A stretch of 64,000 bases of DNA from Aquatica leii. Lineage: Eukaryota; Arthropoda; Insecta; Coleoptera; Lampyridae. Shown piece after piece: positions 25,964 to 37,169 of the stretch. The stretch lies in NCBI GenBank assembly GCA_035610365.1, contig CM069432.1, positions 222,664,532 to 222,728,531 of the forward strand, read 5' to 3'. The stretch's first letter is position 1, and the number at the start of each line of letters is the position of its first letter. Below the pieces are notes generated by a model. That model was not told the origin of the DNA. It ran no database searches and was given only the letters and a program-made list of their open reading frames with translations. The position numbers were made by a program, and so were the translations under genes.

Positions 25964-28179
25964 CAGTGGTTTTCTAAGTGGTTCCTACAGACTCAAGGGT
26001 CCCCGAAATCATACAGGGGGTTCGTGAAAATTTAAAATTGATTTGGGTGTCTTTGAACAATGTCAGGGGGTCCGCGCAAGGTTTAATATAAAATAAAAAA
26101 GTTGTGGCACATTTTTATTAATATGAAAATTAAAATAAATAATAATACATAAATTATTAGCAATTTTTACGTCCTACGGAAAATATAAATATAGGTGCAC
26201 AAAATACAAGTAATAACAGGTATCGCGGTGAGTCAGGCTTATCTATACACGTTTATACAAGAACGTAATTGAGTCGTTACCTGCACCAATATAAACTATA
26301 AAAGAGTCGTGCATCTAATAAACAATTTAGTTCTGTGTTACGCGTGATGTGAAATACATACAACAAATTTTCCTAGTCTTGGACAAAAAGAAGTATAATT
26401 TCTTGTGTTTTTACGCAAATAGTGCAATTTCCTTACGTTATAACAATAATAATGTTTAAATAAAATTAATGTATTTTTTTATTTAAATTTATTTAAGCTA
26501 AAATGTACAATGTAACATTCTTTAAAAATTTTTTTTATTAAAAACTTAAGAAGAGATTGTAAGTTTTTCTAAGACAGATTAATGTTTTTGTAAACGAACT
26601 TATAGATATATTGGGTTTTATAATTTAATATAATGCACTCTAAAAGTTATAGCTTACTATTTTATATTTTTGTTTATTTTGTTTACTTCCGCGAATAACC
26701 AAATCCGTGAATATTTTCAATTACTGTATATTACGGTATTATTATGTTTTGTTGTTAATTAATTTTTGAATTATTTATTTTTCTTGAAAAATTAAGTGGT
26801 ACGCAATGAGTACCTACAAAATATGTGACATTTAGATAAAATAAAATTTTTACATCTTAAATAACTAATTCAAGAGAGCGTTACATTGCAGCATCCCATA
26901 AAAAAACAAAAATTTTGATATATTCCCCTATATCCGTTTAGGTTTTTTTTTTCAGATAACAGTATAAGTGATCTAAAGAAAAAATGCAAACAATACATTG
27001 TTGATAATATAAAATATGGTTTTATTTCGTCACCAGAAAATAGTACTTTACCTATGTGTATTCTATGTAATAAAACGATGTCAAACGATTCATCAAAATC
27101 TTTTAAGTTTAAAGAACATTTTATAAAGATTCATAGTGACAAAAAGATAAGGATTTAATGTTTTTTTTTTAACAATAAAAAAAAATATTTAAAAACACCT
27201 ACATTGCAAGAACTCGTAGGGACAACATTCAAGAGAGATGGCAATGGGCTGCGTGTTTTCGATAATATATATTTAATAATTGCGGAAAATCGCACGTTAT
27301 TAGTGAAGAACTTATTCTACTAGTTGTAAGTGAGATAAAAGACTAACTAACTTTTTTTCTACTGAGTAATAATACTATACAAAGAGGGGTCGACAAAATG
27401 GCTCAGTTGCAAAACTTTTGCTGTACATACAAAACTTGGAAAGAAGAGAACGTTCTCAGTTTCCAAATGTTTCAAAATTGCAAAATACAGATGAATATTT
27501 ATTTTCTTATTGTCAACACTTAACGGTGCTTTATTTGGACTTTAACCAAAGATTTGATGACGTGCTTTACTTAGATATTTCCTACTGGGCGTTGAACCCT
27601 TTTGCGAGTAATCAAACTCAAAGCACAAATACAGATAAATACATACTAATACAGAAGCAACTTATTGAATTGTCCACAAACGAGGAGCTGAAACTAATGT
27701 TTATACAAAGATACAACAACTTCTGGTTACAAAAACAGATCCCAATTTTATATCCAGCATTATGGGTTATTGCATAGAAGCTGTTGATTGCTTTTCCGTC
27801 TTCCTATTTGGTAGAACGTGAATTTAGGCCGTTTTGAGCCTGATTACAAGAAAAACGACTAGAAATTAGTACCTGTGGGAATTTGCAGTTGCTACTCAAG
27901 AAACATCGAGCCAGACACAAATATACTCATAACATCCCATCAGGTTCATCCAAGTCCATTAATTTTTTTTTGTATTTTAAAACCAGTTATAATTTTAATA
28001 AATGCTTTTTCAATAAAATGTTTATATTATTTTTACGTCACCATTTACCATTCAAGACATCAAAATTGAATTTGTAATTTTTTTATTATGCATTTATGTA
28101 GTTTTTTCACTCAGAGGTCCGCGAGCAAGTTTTGACTATGAAAAGGAGTCCGTGCAACAATAGTGTTTAGGAACCACTC
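25964..28179 (+). mobile_element. hAT DNA transposon (hAT-3), ZBED5/SCAND3-like
   Basis: The left end is CAGTGGTTTTCTAAGTGGTTCC-like; the right end, reverse-complemented, begins GAGTGGTTCCTAAACACTAT. Both carry the GGGGTCC/GGACYCC subterminal signal typical of CAGTGGTTCTCAAA-type hATs. The 8-bp duplication is not preserved, which suggests an old copy. The interior contains transposase fragments on the plus strand at about 26950-27160 and 27370-27960. The central part is deleted or unreadable. Confidence 0.8.
26950..27960 (+). pseudogene. ZBED5-like hAT transposase pseudogene
   Basis: An N-terminal BED-type finger is readable at about 26960-27155: KYGFISSPENSTLPMCILCN, TMSNDSSKSFKFKEHF, IKIHSDKK. 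C-terminal blocks: HLTVLYLDFNQRFDDV and DISYWALNPFA (27515-27605), QLIELSTNEELKLMF (27660-27705), NNFWLQKQIPILYP, and after a stop the dimerisation-domain segment AFPSSYLVEREF (27795-27830), followed by an LQLLLKKHRARHKYTHNIPS tail in another frame. This order is that of ZBED5/EPM2AIP1-type hAT transposases. The catalytic core between 27160 and 27370 is missing. Confidence 0.8.
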
Positions 28180-28630
28180 AGTTAGCCCATATAAATATAA
28201 AACACATTAATTTAAAACAGAACAAATTTACCAAAATTATATTTGGTTTCTAGATCAAAGATCAACTTTAAGGGTGCACACTTAAATGCGTAAATGCAGA
28301 ATTTTAAAATATGAAGTATGATTAAATATTTATCAAACAAAGATCACGTTTATTAACGTACTGTTTACGCAAGTAGCTACATATAAGCGCCATAATGACA
28401 TATCTCTAAATTTAAAAAAATCACAGATACATAAGTATATGTTATGCTTAGAAAATTATTAAACTATATATTAGACAATATAATTTTTAATATAAAAAGA
28501 TATTGTACTAATGTATTTGTTCGAAAGTTTGAACAATATAAGCAAATTTTATTGCTATTAAAATAAAAAATAATATTCAATAATATAATTTAAAAAATGT
28601 ATCCAAATTTATTTCAATTTATTAGATTCA
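28180..28630. other. AT-rich interval, nothing recognised
   Basis: No frames or repeats of note. Confidence 0.5.
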
Positions 28631-28738
28631 TGGCGACTAAAACAATTCTAAATATTTTACAATGGAATTGTCAGTCTATAAGAAACCAAATTTACTTAAG
28701 TTTTTGGAAACCAAAAATATAGATGTCATTTTTTAGGC
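28631..28738 (+). pseudogene. LINE endonuclease start (5' end of ORF2), fragment
   Basis: ATG at 28631 opens MATKTILNILQWNCQSIRNQ. This is the first strand and catalytic Asn region (LQWNxxSIRNK) of the APE-type endonuclease in I/Jockey/R1-like retrotransposons. It breaks off after about 30 codons (then KPKI and a stop, with TFLETKNIDVIF-like text in another frame). Only this short start is present. Confidence 0.6.
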
Positions 28739-30989
28739 GCCTATAGAAAAATGCTGTTAACAAAAGAAAAACTGATGCCTACATATCTAGGTACCGTCTG
28801 GGAGAACTCGCCAAGAACATGTCAGGAACCAAAAGGCAAAAATCTAAGCTACGGAATTACGTATATTTTTTTAAATATAAATAAAATAATGCAATTTGTG
28901 TCCATTATTTTGCATTTACTGATTAACAATTCATAAATTAGTATTAATAATAATTAAATTATAAAACTAATTTGTGTTGGTATCAGTTTTTGAGTGAAAC
29001 CATACGTTTCTTTGTCTTGTGCATTTTTTTCGTTTATTTCATATAAAGAGTCTTTGACAAAACGAAATTGAGCACGAAAAATAGCGAATAATGGTGGGTT
29101 GCGGAGAAAAATAATGCCTTTCCTTCTTGCCCCTTAGTATGTGCGCCCATGTGTCATTTTACTTAGTAAAAGATATTTTTTTATACCACTGTCTCAGCTT
29201 TCCGATTCATCCCTCTCAGATGCGTTTATATTTCGACAAATGCATCGACCTACACGGGTAGCAAAGGTAGAACCTACCGGATGTTGCATATTTTAGTTTT
29301 CTAAGAACAAAATACTTGAAATCAAAGGTTTCATTCTTTTTCGTGCGGATAGAAGCTATGGCTAAAGAATAGTTGCAATCTTAATAGTTGGTTCTTATCT
29401 AACATTTAAAAAACTTTAAAATTATAATCAAGGCATAGTAGCAAATGTTGTATTTTAAAAAAATATATAATTATCAAATATATGTATTTATAAATCACCA
29501 AAAATTAATGTAAAATTAAACGAAACTTTTTAAAATCAAGCCAAGTTTTTAAAAACTTAAGTTCAGGATTAGCTAATTCAAGCTTATTCTAGTAAAACTT
29601 TTAGATTTTTATCAAGCTTTCAAGCTCTTAAAAATGTATTATCTTGATGTAAAATTTGTTGTCGTTTTGGAACGTCCACTTCGCTAGTTAGTCGAAGTAC
29701 TTGCAAAGGTTGTTTTGTTTTGTAAATTTTTGATTAAAAAAATGTTGTACCATTTCTCATGTAATTTTAATAAATAGTGGCCTGATAAAATGCACACATT
29801 AGTAGCATAAAACGTCGTCTTAAAACTACTATAAGTGATTTCATTGCCTTTCCTAAAAAAAAGACCTGAGAAAAAAAGGTTTAAAAAACTAAAAAAAATC
29901 GTTTCACGTTTTTTTTATTGGCAAAAAATCAATAACAATGTAATAGATAACCTATAAAAATGTTATTTAGTTAGTTGGTTAGGTATTTTAAAAGAAATCA
30001 TGTTTTACCTTGATACCAACAATACTAGATGGTCTTTCAAAATATTATTCTAAAATAATAAATTGTATTCAAAAAATACTGATAGAAGTTAACAAAACGC
30101 TAAAACACCAAGATTATTAGTACACAATAATGTGTAAAGTGAATCCGACTTTTAATGTAATTCTGTCGCGTAAATTAACCAATTACTAAAACATTTGTGA
30201 GAGGGTGTTACATGCAAAAGCTGTTATTACAAAAATTACCTGTATGAAAGTAGCATGAATTAGATACAGGGCTTCAGAAAGGTTTATAGGTGAATAAGGG
30301 CTTCTGAACCTGGCCAACCAGAGAACACGTTCGGCGATGTACACACTATGGAACCTACCTTTACAGTGTGTAATTACTAAATTTAAAAAAACCAGATAAT
30401 ATTGAGGCGCAAACAGGTTAATTGAGTAAAAGATCCGTTACGTTAACAGTTTAACATTTATTACATAAAAGAAATTAAAAACGGATAAAATAAAACAAAA
30501 TATGCAACGAACAAACAAAATTTTACACCAAAATTTATAACAAAATAATCGGTTGCAATAAAACAAAAATTAGTTAAAAAATTAAATGACTAAAACGTAA
30601 TTTTTAATTTGAATTTAAAAAAAAAACAAAGAAGTTAAGTTTATAGTAAAATTAAATTTAAAGTAGCATTAAATTCAGAGGCCTTTGAGTCCGTAAAACT
30701 ACGTAATTATACCAAAATAACAGTAACACGCGGTTATGTAAACACAACAAAAAAATATATAAACGAGATGAAACTTATTGTTTTAATTTAGTCAAGAGTT
30801 GAATATTTGTTTCAAACTTGGCTAAGTGTCTTCGATTGTAAAATAGACCAAGTTGAAGCAACGGTACGTAAAATAACGTTAACTCATAGTTATATAAATT
30901 TCATTTAAAGCTTTTTGCAATTGATAACAAATTAAACGGTATAAATATTACTTTAAATACCTGTTATTATCTTAGAGTGTTCTGGTTGA
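28739..30989. other. AT-rich interval with one terminal hairpin motif
   Basis: Apart from the hairpin at 29781-29818 I see nothing firm. A block at about 29090-29290 is less AT-rich, with text such as CTTCTTGCCCCTTAGTATG that resembles the ends of ZMYM1-like hATs but lacks supporting structure. Confidence 0.45.
29781..29818 (+). other. Hairpin motif of Penelope terminus type (site 2 of 4)
   Basis: CCTGATAAAATGC, loop, GCATAAAACGTCG. The preceding bases TTTTAATAAATAGTGG match those before site 3 (GTTAATAAATTGCAGTGG at 41813-41830), so both sites are remnants of the same repeat. This copy has lost core bases (GATAA for GATGA, TAAAA for CGAAA). Confidence 0.45.
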
Positions 30990-31259
30990 CTGCAGTTTCC
31001 AAATCTAGTAGACAGAAATAATATCAAGATCTGGAATCATTGGAACGACCCGCGGATAGGAAGATCAAACTTTTTCCTTAGAGAACTTTACCGAAAAAGT
31101 TGGTTGTGTTTAATAAAAGATAAAATTGAAGCATTAAATCTCTCACTTAACTATTTCACAAACACATTCAAAACTCGAAACTATAAGTTTTCTCATCGTA
31201 CTGCACCCGTAAGCAAAGATAAAATAGAAGAAACTAAAGTCTTAATGATGTTAACATAA
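30990..31259 (+). CDS. Unidentified 89-codon frame, possible terminal exon or TE scrap
   Basis: Open from 30990 to a TAA at 31257-31259 with no stop. Its first sensible codon (TTT at 30996) follows GGTTGACTGCAG, a usable splice acceptor, and an in-frame TGA lies immediately upstream at 30987. The text is protein-like: NLVDRNNIKIWNHWNDPRIG, then FFLRELYRKSWLCLIKDKIE, then ALNLSLNYFTNTFKTRNYKF. Tryptophan, charged and aromatic residues are evenly spread. No ATG occurs near the start. I do not recognise the family; both an exon of an unknown gene and a transposon fragment are possible. Confidence 0.35.
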   Translation: MQFPNLVDRNNIKIWNHWNDPRIGRSNFFLRELYRKSWLCLIKDKIEALNLSLNYFTNTFKTRNYKFSHRTAPVSKDKIEETKVLMMLT

Positions 31260-33655
31260 ACAAACCAATGTAATATAAAATTTCTTAAATTGTAGAAACT
31301 AAATAAGTAAGGTAAGTTTGAACCATAAATCATGATGTAATCTGTATTTATTAATACAAAGAAAATGCAAAATTAGCGAAAACACAGCACACGGATATTT
31401 AAGCAACGTAAAAGCATACATTAATTTCAAAAAAATTAATTAAAACCTGGAAAAAACAAATACTAATTTAAAATAGGTCAATTAATCAGCAACTAAGGAT
31501 TCGTCATTTAAAAAAATACATAAATTCAAACGCAGGTTACAAGAGACTTATTTCTATCTGTTGAGCGTACTAAGTCTAGACTGTTTAATGTGGCGTTTAT
31601 TACATCAAAATACAATTTACACAATACTATTAATTTTAATAAAAATTGTAGCTTGTATTGGTGTGTATTTAATAATTCACAATGTTTAAAATCGCTTATT
31701 TTTAATTGTGTTGAAAAGCAAACCAACATCCAAGACTTTGTATTGAATTTTGTTTTAGTATTTTGTGTTTACAACGTATCAAACGTGTTAGTTTAATAAC
31801 CTAATAATTTATAATAATAATAATAATAATAATAAAACAATTAAAAATTGTTGCAAACAAATTTTAAACATCAAATTGTGATCACAGTATAATAGTTATT
31901 AAAAAACTTAATAAACAATTCATGGTTAATTACAAATAAAACCTTTGTGATAGTTTCAAGTATAACCTTTATTATTTGTTTATTTATTATTTGTAATAAT
32001 TTTAAATGGAATGTACTGTTTTTGATAAATTGTATCAATACTACAATTATTTGTAACAAAATTATAAAAAAAAATTTAAAAAACAATTGATAAACCTATG
32101 CGAGCGATTAACAAAATGATAATTAAAAACTAAAATATCAACAGATTAGTATACATACAATTAAAAGTATAAGTTTAATACGATAATTCGTTGTAATTAT
32201 AAAAGCATTTTGATTGCTAATTGGTTGACTCACTATTAAAAACTTTGTTACGTGTATTAATTAATAACAGCGTCATATAATTTTTGTAAATTTAAATAAA
32301 ACAATACTAAATTTAAAAAATCTCCAGTTTAAAACTGTTTTTCTTAAAATTCATCCATGTGAAATATGTAAGCTACAGTATTGCATTTGAGTGATAAGGT
32401 TTTTTTCGTAAAATTTCTTGCGTCATAAACACTACCTACAGATGTATACAGTTTTCGTATTTTTTACGGTAGCCTAGTTTTGTTGTTTTTATATAATATA
32501 TTTTACGTACTTTGTTTTGTAGTAAAACATACATTTTGTTTTAATCAAATTAACGGCAATAATTTACTAAATTATATAAAATAGAAAAATAATATTGACT
32601 TAATTTCAGCTATAGATAAAATACAATAATATGCAATTAATATTGCACTTGAGCAATATTTTAGAGCAAAAGAATATTTTTTGCACTTTTTATCACATTT
32701 AATAGATCATTTTTTTAAATTAAAACATGCAATGTTTAACGTAGAGGTTACATTTACAAATTGAAAATTGCTGAGAATATTTGTGTGCAACTTTATGGTT
32801 TGTCTGTGTAAATAGTTAAGAATTTTATTTTAGTCAGAAGTTATTCATCATGTTTTTTAATTTTGCAACTGTAAACATTTTGATTAAGAATTTAACAAAA
32901 GCATAATCCTTATTTATAAAGGTTAATTTACGTTCGTCCTTAGCATTCATTTGTAGATAGGCGCGTATATGTATGTACATGTAAAATGCGCGTATATGCA
33001 AAAATAGAGTTATTTTCTAATATTTTTCAAATCTACAAATGAAAATTAAAATCAAAACTGTAAAGTTTTTGAGTACACATTAACTATAATTATTACTTTT
33101 AAGCATAAATTAAAAATACACACAATAATTTGATGTATATATTGTTATGTTTTGATAATATTAGACAAAAACAGATTACTCTTTAAAGTTTTAAAGCAAC
33201 ATAAATATTAAAATTCTAATTAAATTAGTTTTTTGTCATTGTAAATTATTTGAGTTAATGTTTCAAAATTTTTAAAGCACACTTTTACCGAAAGTAATTA
33301 TTTTGAATAGTAAAAACTTTTTTCTTAAACATTATTTTTTTAAATAAAGTTTTTATTAGTCGCACTTTTGAAGCGATTGACAAAGAACTATGCTATTAAC
33401 CAAATAAATGTTTTTTTAATTCTGCTTAGTAAGTCACTTAAATACATTTTTTTAAATGAAAGTTATTTTATTGAATATATCATAACGATTATTATTACTA
33501 ATTAATTTATACTAAAAATATGTACACGTTTATAACTAACCGAAACTTGTTTACATTAAGTCACGTACAAGGTTATACTCCGTATATTTATCTCTACACG
33601 TGTTAATTACTTATTTATTTAAACTTGAATAATCTTCTTAACACTGTCGACTTCG
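31260..33655. other. AT-rich interval downstream (minus strand) of the heat-shock-type promoter
   Basis: No convincing ORF on either strand. Contains an (AAT)n microsatellite at 31811-31836 and a small hairpin with arms CATTTGTAGA and TCTACAAATG at about 32949 and 33032. If the promoter at 33.7 kb is active leftward, this would be its transcribed region, presumably non-coding. Confidence 0.4.
31811..31836 (+). repeat. (AAT)n microsatellite
   Basis: About eight uninterrupted AAT/TAA units. Confidence 0.9.
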
Positions 33656-33659
33656 ATTT

Positions 33660-33906
33660 ACTGAAATAACTGCCCTATGATTTGTTTGTACCGCATTTAT
33701 ACATTTTGGCGAAACGTTCGCGAATGTTCTATATCTTTCGGTGAACGTTTCAGAAAATAAGTAACAACTTTGAGAAGGCTCTTGAACTTGAGAACAATTT
33801 CTCGAACGTTTCAATACGTATTTTACAAACATTTTCATTGTGGTCTTTAATTGACTTTCGGCTGAAACGCTTTCTTCTATCGAAGACGAGCTCTCTTTCT
33901 TCTCGT
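33660..33906 (-). promoter_or_regulatory. Heat-shock-type promoter: GAGA sites, HSEs, TATA box, initiator
   Basis: Read leftward on the minus strand. A GAGA-rich stretch (GAAGAAAGAGAGC, about 33890-33903) is followed by heat-shock elements. At 33716-33730 the plus strand shows a perfect three-unit element TTCGCGAATGTTC. At 33799-33811 it shows TTCTCGAACGTTT. Imperfect GAA/TTC units lie between them. A TATA box TATAAATG (33701 downward) follows directly, and CAGTT with its A at 33671 lies 30 bases from the first T of the TATA box, the expected start-site distance. A second initiator-like TCAGT lies at 33660-33664. This order (GAGA, HSE, TATA, Inr) is that of insect hsp70-class promoters. No hsp ORF lies downstream. 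Confidence 0.6.
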
Positions 33907-36366
33907 AGTAGAAGTATGTGGCTCCGGCCGACTCAAGTGGAAGAAGGTGCGGGTAAGACAATGATTTTATAGGGCGCCAGCAAGTCTACCCAGCGATGCG
34001 CACACACCTTGACGCAACAGGACCTGCTCTAATGCAATCAAGTTGACGAATAACCCGCAACAAACAACAAACAACAAATTTGTTGATTTATAATGAATAT
34101 CCCATAACTAAAGAAATATTTAGTTTCGTTCAATTACGACCGCGAAAAAAGATAAAAGTACCAGTAAATGCTAAATAATAATTTAATTAACAAAGGAAAA
34201 AAACAATCGCCCACCACAATCAGGCCTGGATCCTCTCACAGCGCTCCTGTCTGTGCCTAAATTAAATTAATTCATAAAATAAATTAAATCTTAGGAGTTA
34301 ACGGACCCAAGTACTTGTTTGCTTAACCCGTACATAAAACAACTAATTAATTAATTAATATAAAGCCGGATCCAAATTCCGATAATAATTGTGCGTCACT
34401 GGAAATGCAACGGTAGCACGGTAGATATTTTGTAACAGTAGTTCCGATAACACACGTTCACGATTACTTATAATTTTACTTATTATAATGCTACAACCAC
34501 AAAAAAATGAAATATTTAAAATGTGACCTTAAACCTTAATTACACGGAGTAAATGAACGATTATTAATATATACAGTAAGTAAAGCAAGATAACTTTAAT
34601 AATAATCATAATGATGATTCATCTTTAGAAAATTAAAATAAAAAAAACATTAGAGGTCGAGTTTTAACCTCGCCGTTGAATCGGTTGACGTAAGTAATTA
34701 TAACTCTCTTATAACTAAAATCAATTACATATAATAAGACCACTTATCTAGTTCGGTACGGGTTGTTCGAGGGTTATGCTTGGCACATCGGATATGTTAG
34801 AGGTCCCGGGCAGGTTTCCTGCGTAGATTGACGTCGAAGATGCTGTAGCCAGGAGGTAATAAGTTGAGCCCCATTAAGCACGTTGGTGTTTCGTACTTAA
34901 TAGTTGGAGACTTGCCCAGGTAATCAATATTTAAACAATACCAGATTCTAGGACAAATGTCATTGATCAAACAAATTAATATTTAATAATGATTTTATTA
35001 TTACCCACTTCCCAATGCAACGTTGTGTTTGATTGGGATTGCCTTTGGTCTCTGATGTACGAGACAAGTAGAAGGTGCAAAATTTACAATTGAAATATAG
35101 GTCGTTTTTCTCTAGATAATCTTGCATTACAGCAGCAATCGTGTAAAAATTGAAAATCCCAGAGGACGACGTACGAATTCTCACATCACCTTGTGCAGCA
35201 CTTCCATTACCAAAAAACCCAAACAAAAACTGCCAACCAAAAAGAAAATTTCCTTCCCTTTCCCAATTCGAAAAAGAAATCACGGTCGATTAGGCCCTTT
35301 TTATTGCCCCAAAAATACGGCGGGAACACTCCAATATTCAAATGATCGCCAAATGATTTGAATATAGCGTTTGTACCAACGAAGTACAGATGGAGCCAGT
35401 TTAAAACAATTTTTTGCTTTTTAAATTTTCAGCGTGTTACACGGCAAGCGTCCAATTGTATTTGTAAGCGAATATTAACGCGACCAAGAGTAGCATAATT
35501 CATACAACTATTCATGTGATTCGCCGATAACGAGTGCTTTTTCACTTTTTCCTTTAAATGCTATAAATTGGTACCATTATTTTTACACCATAATGAATCA
35601 TGTGAAAACGGTAAACTTACAAAACAGTAAAATCTATTATTTACTTCAAATTCACAAATCCAATCTGACGAATCGTACATAAATTCTTCAAAATTAATAT
35701 AGCCTTTTTTATTTTGATATTTACTAGTCTTACGAATTTGAAGTAAAGGCTGACGACGAGTATTAAATGTAAATTCTAAACGTCTAAACTAATATTAGCT
35801 ATTAGTTTTTTAATCTCTTGTACCACCGTCATTATGAAACAAAAACGATAAGTCGTCTATTAACTAAAATAACTAAAAAAATCGACTGTAAAGTTTGTCA
35901 TATGTGATAAAAAATTTGCATTCTAGCATCTATGTTTTATACACAGGTGCTGTGAAGATAATGATAAATGACTTAAGACACGTAAGCATTGCACTGCCAC
36001 TGAGTAAGCGGAATGACCTCTGGGCTTAAGACCGCAAGCAAACATTTAAGCGTTTACTTATCTTCTTTTCTAACTCGCATAAAATGGTACTATGTGTGTC
36101 TCACTATTTACTACAATAACTATATCATTTAGGATTCGGCTTCAATATTATGCAAGCGGGTACATGTAAATGTGAGCCTCTGGTAGATTCGTTTTCGTAT
36201 CTCAATTCTGAATTTAAACGCATGAAATTCAAACTTTGATAATTTGATTTAAACGCAAATTTTCTGTAATCTTAAAGTAAGTAATCTATCTTCATTATTC
36301 ATTTTTCCGAAGGGTCGTTGACCAAATGACCTAATAGAGAAACCGCTACTGTATAATTCCAAAAAT
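33907..36366. other. Interval with unassigned minus-strand reading frames
   Basis: Less AT-rich at about 33960-34060 and 34640-35360. Minus-strand frames without stops: about 35800-35555 (RLEFTFNTRRQPLLQIRKTS and further, resembling the start of a FLYWCH zinc finger but without its full Cys/His set), 35283-34960 (107 codons), and about 34965-34795 (PTIKYETPTCLMGLNLLPPG, then YSIFDVNLRRKPARDL). They could be pieces of one decayed gene or transposon. None is firmly identified. Confidence 0.25.
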
Positions 36367-37169
36367 CAGTGTTGTAAATTATCTTATGAGTACAATTGAA
36401 AAAAAGACATAAAAGCTAATTCTTTAAGTCCTTGCTGATGTAAACTGCTCATAATTTAAAACACAATACATTTTTGAGAATTTGCCTTTTGTGAAAAATT
36501 TGCTTAAAATAAACTACAAATGATAATTTAAATTTAAAGTAAAAAGCAATAATTCAGGAAGTTTGATTGACGGCTATGAGCGATAATTTTTATAATCTTT
36601 TAGGTTTAAACTGACGTCGACATCAAAGCCACATTTTTCCTAACCGTTACAAAGAAAAACTAATTAAGTTTACTAGACACTTCTCCATTACTGAAAGAGT
36701 TATTCCTTAAAAACATCAATTTCGGCGTTAATTGAAAGACTTTAGTCCTAATAGTCTAATTTTTGCTTAGCAATAAAAATTTTGAAAGGACCATATTGTA
36801 TCAAGATTTGTAAATGATGAAATTTGTTTTATATTTGCAATAGTAGGTCATTAAATCAATGAAGTTTGTCATGTTTTTTTTTTATTTTTTCTTCAATTTC
36901 TTTTTCAGTTTTTTAATTAGCAAATTTAATAAACAATGAATTGGTATTTATTCTGTTATGAGATCATATTGTACATTTACGTATATGATAATAATTAAAT
37001 AATCAATTAAATTATTACCTTTTTGTATCTATTTGATAGAATCATCTATCGTATTATCTATTATCTAGATAGAATCTTCAACTTGTATCTAAATTGTTAT
37101 CTAGATTAAAAAAATTGAAAACTATTTTATTATCTAGATAAAAATTAAATTATCTATGCACAACACTGT
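36367..37169. mobile_element. Non-autonomous hAT-like element (hAT-4 family)
   Basis: Left end CAGTGTTGTAAATTATCTTA; right end, reverse-complemented, CAGTGTTGTGCATAGATAAT. The right subterminal region is packed with ATTATCTAGATAA motifs (about 37030-37160). The same end and motifs start at 63786 near the window end. Length is about 803 bp. A faint transposase trace (SNKNFERTILYQDL, about 36770-36810) may be the remains of a C-terminal dimerisation domain. No clear 8-bp duplication remains. Confidence 0.7.

Noticed and set aside
29090..29160. Possible ZMYM1-like hAT end (CTTCTTGCCCCTTAGTATG)
   Set aside because: Only a short similarity, no inverted partner, no transposase text next to it.
33638..33961. 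107-codon minus-strand frame across the heat-shock-type promoter
   Set aside because: It runs through the HSEs, TATA box and start site. The periodic GAA/TTC elements explain the absence of stops better than coding, and no motif is recognisable.
37020..37160. Cluster of ATCTAGAT repeats read as a CRISPR-like or satellite array
   Set aside because: The motifs are short, irregularly spaced and recur at 63.8 kb beside the same CAGTGTTG end, so they are hAT subterminal repeats.
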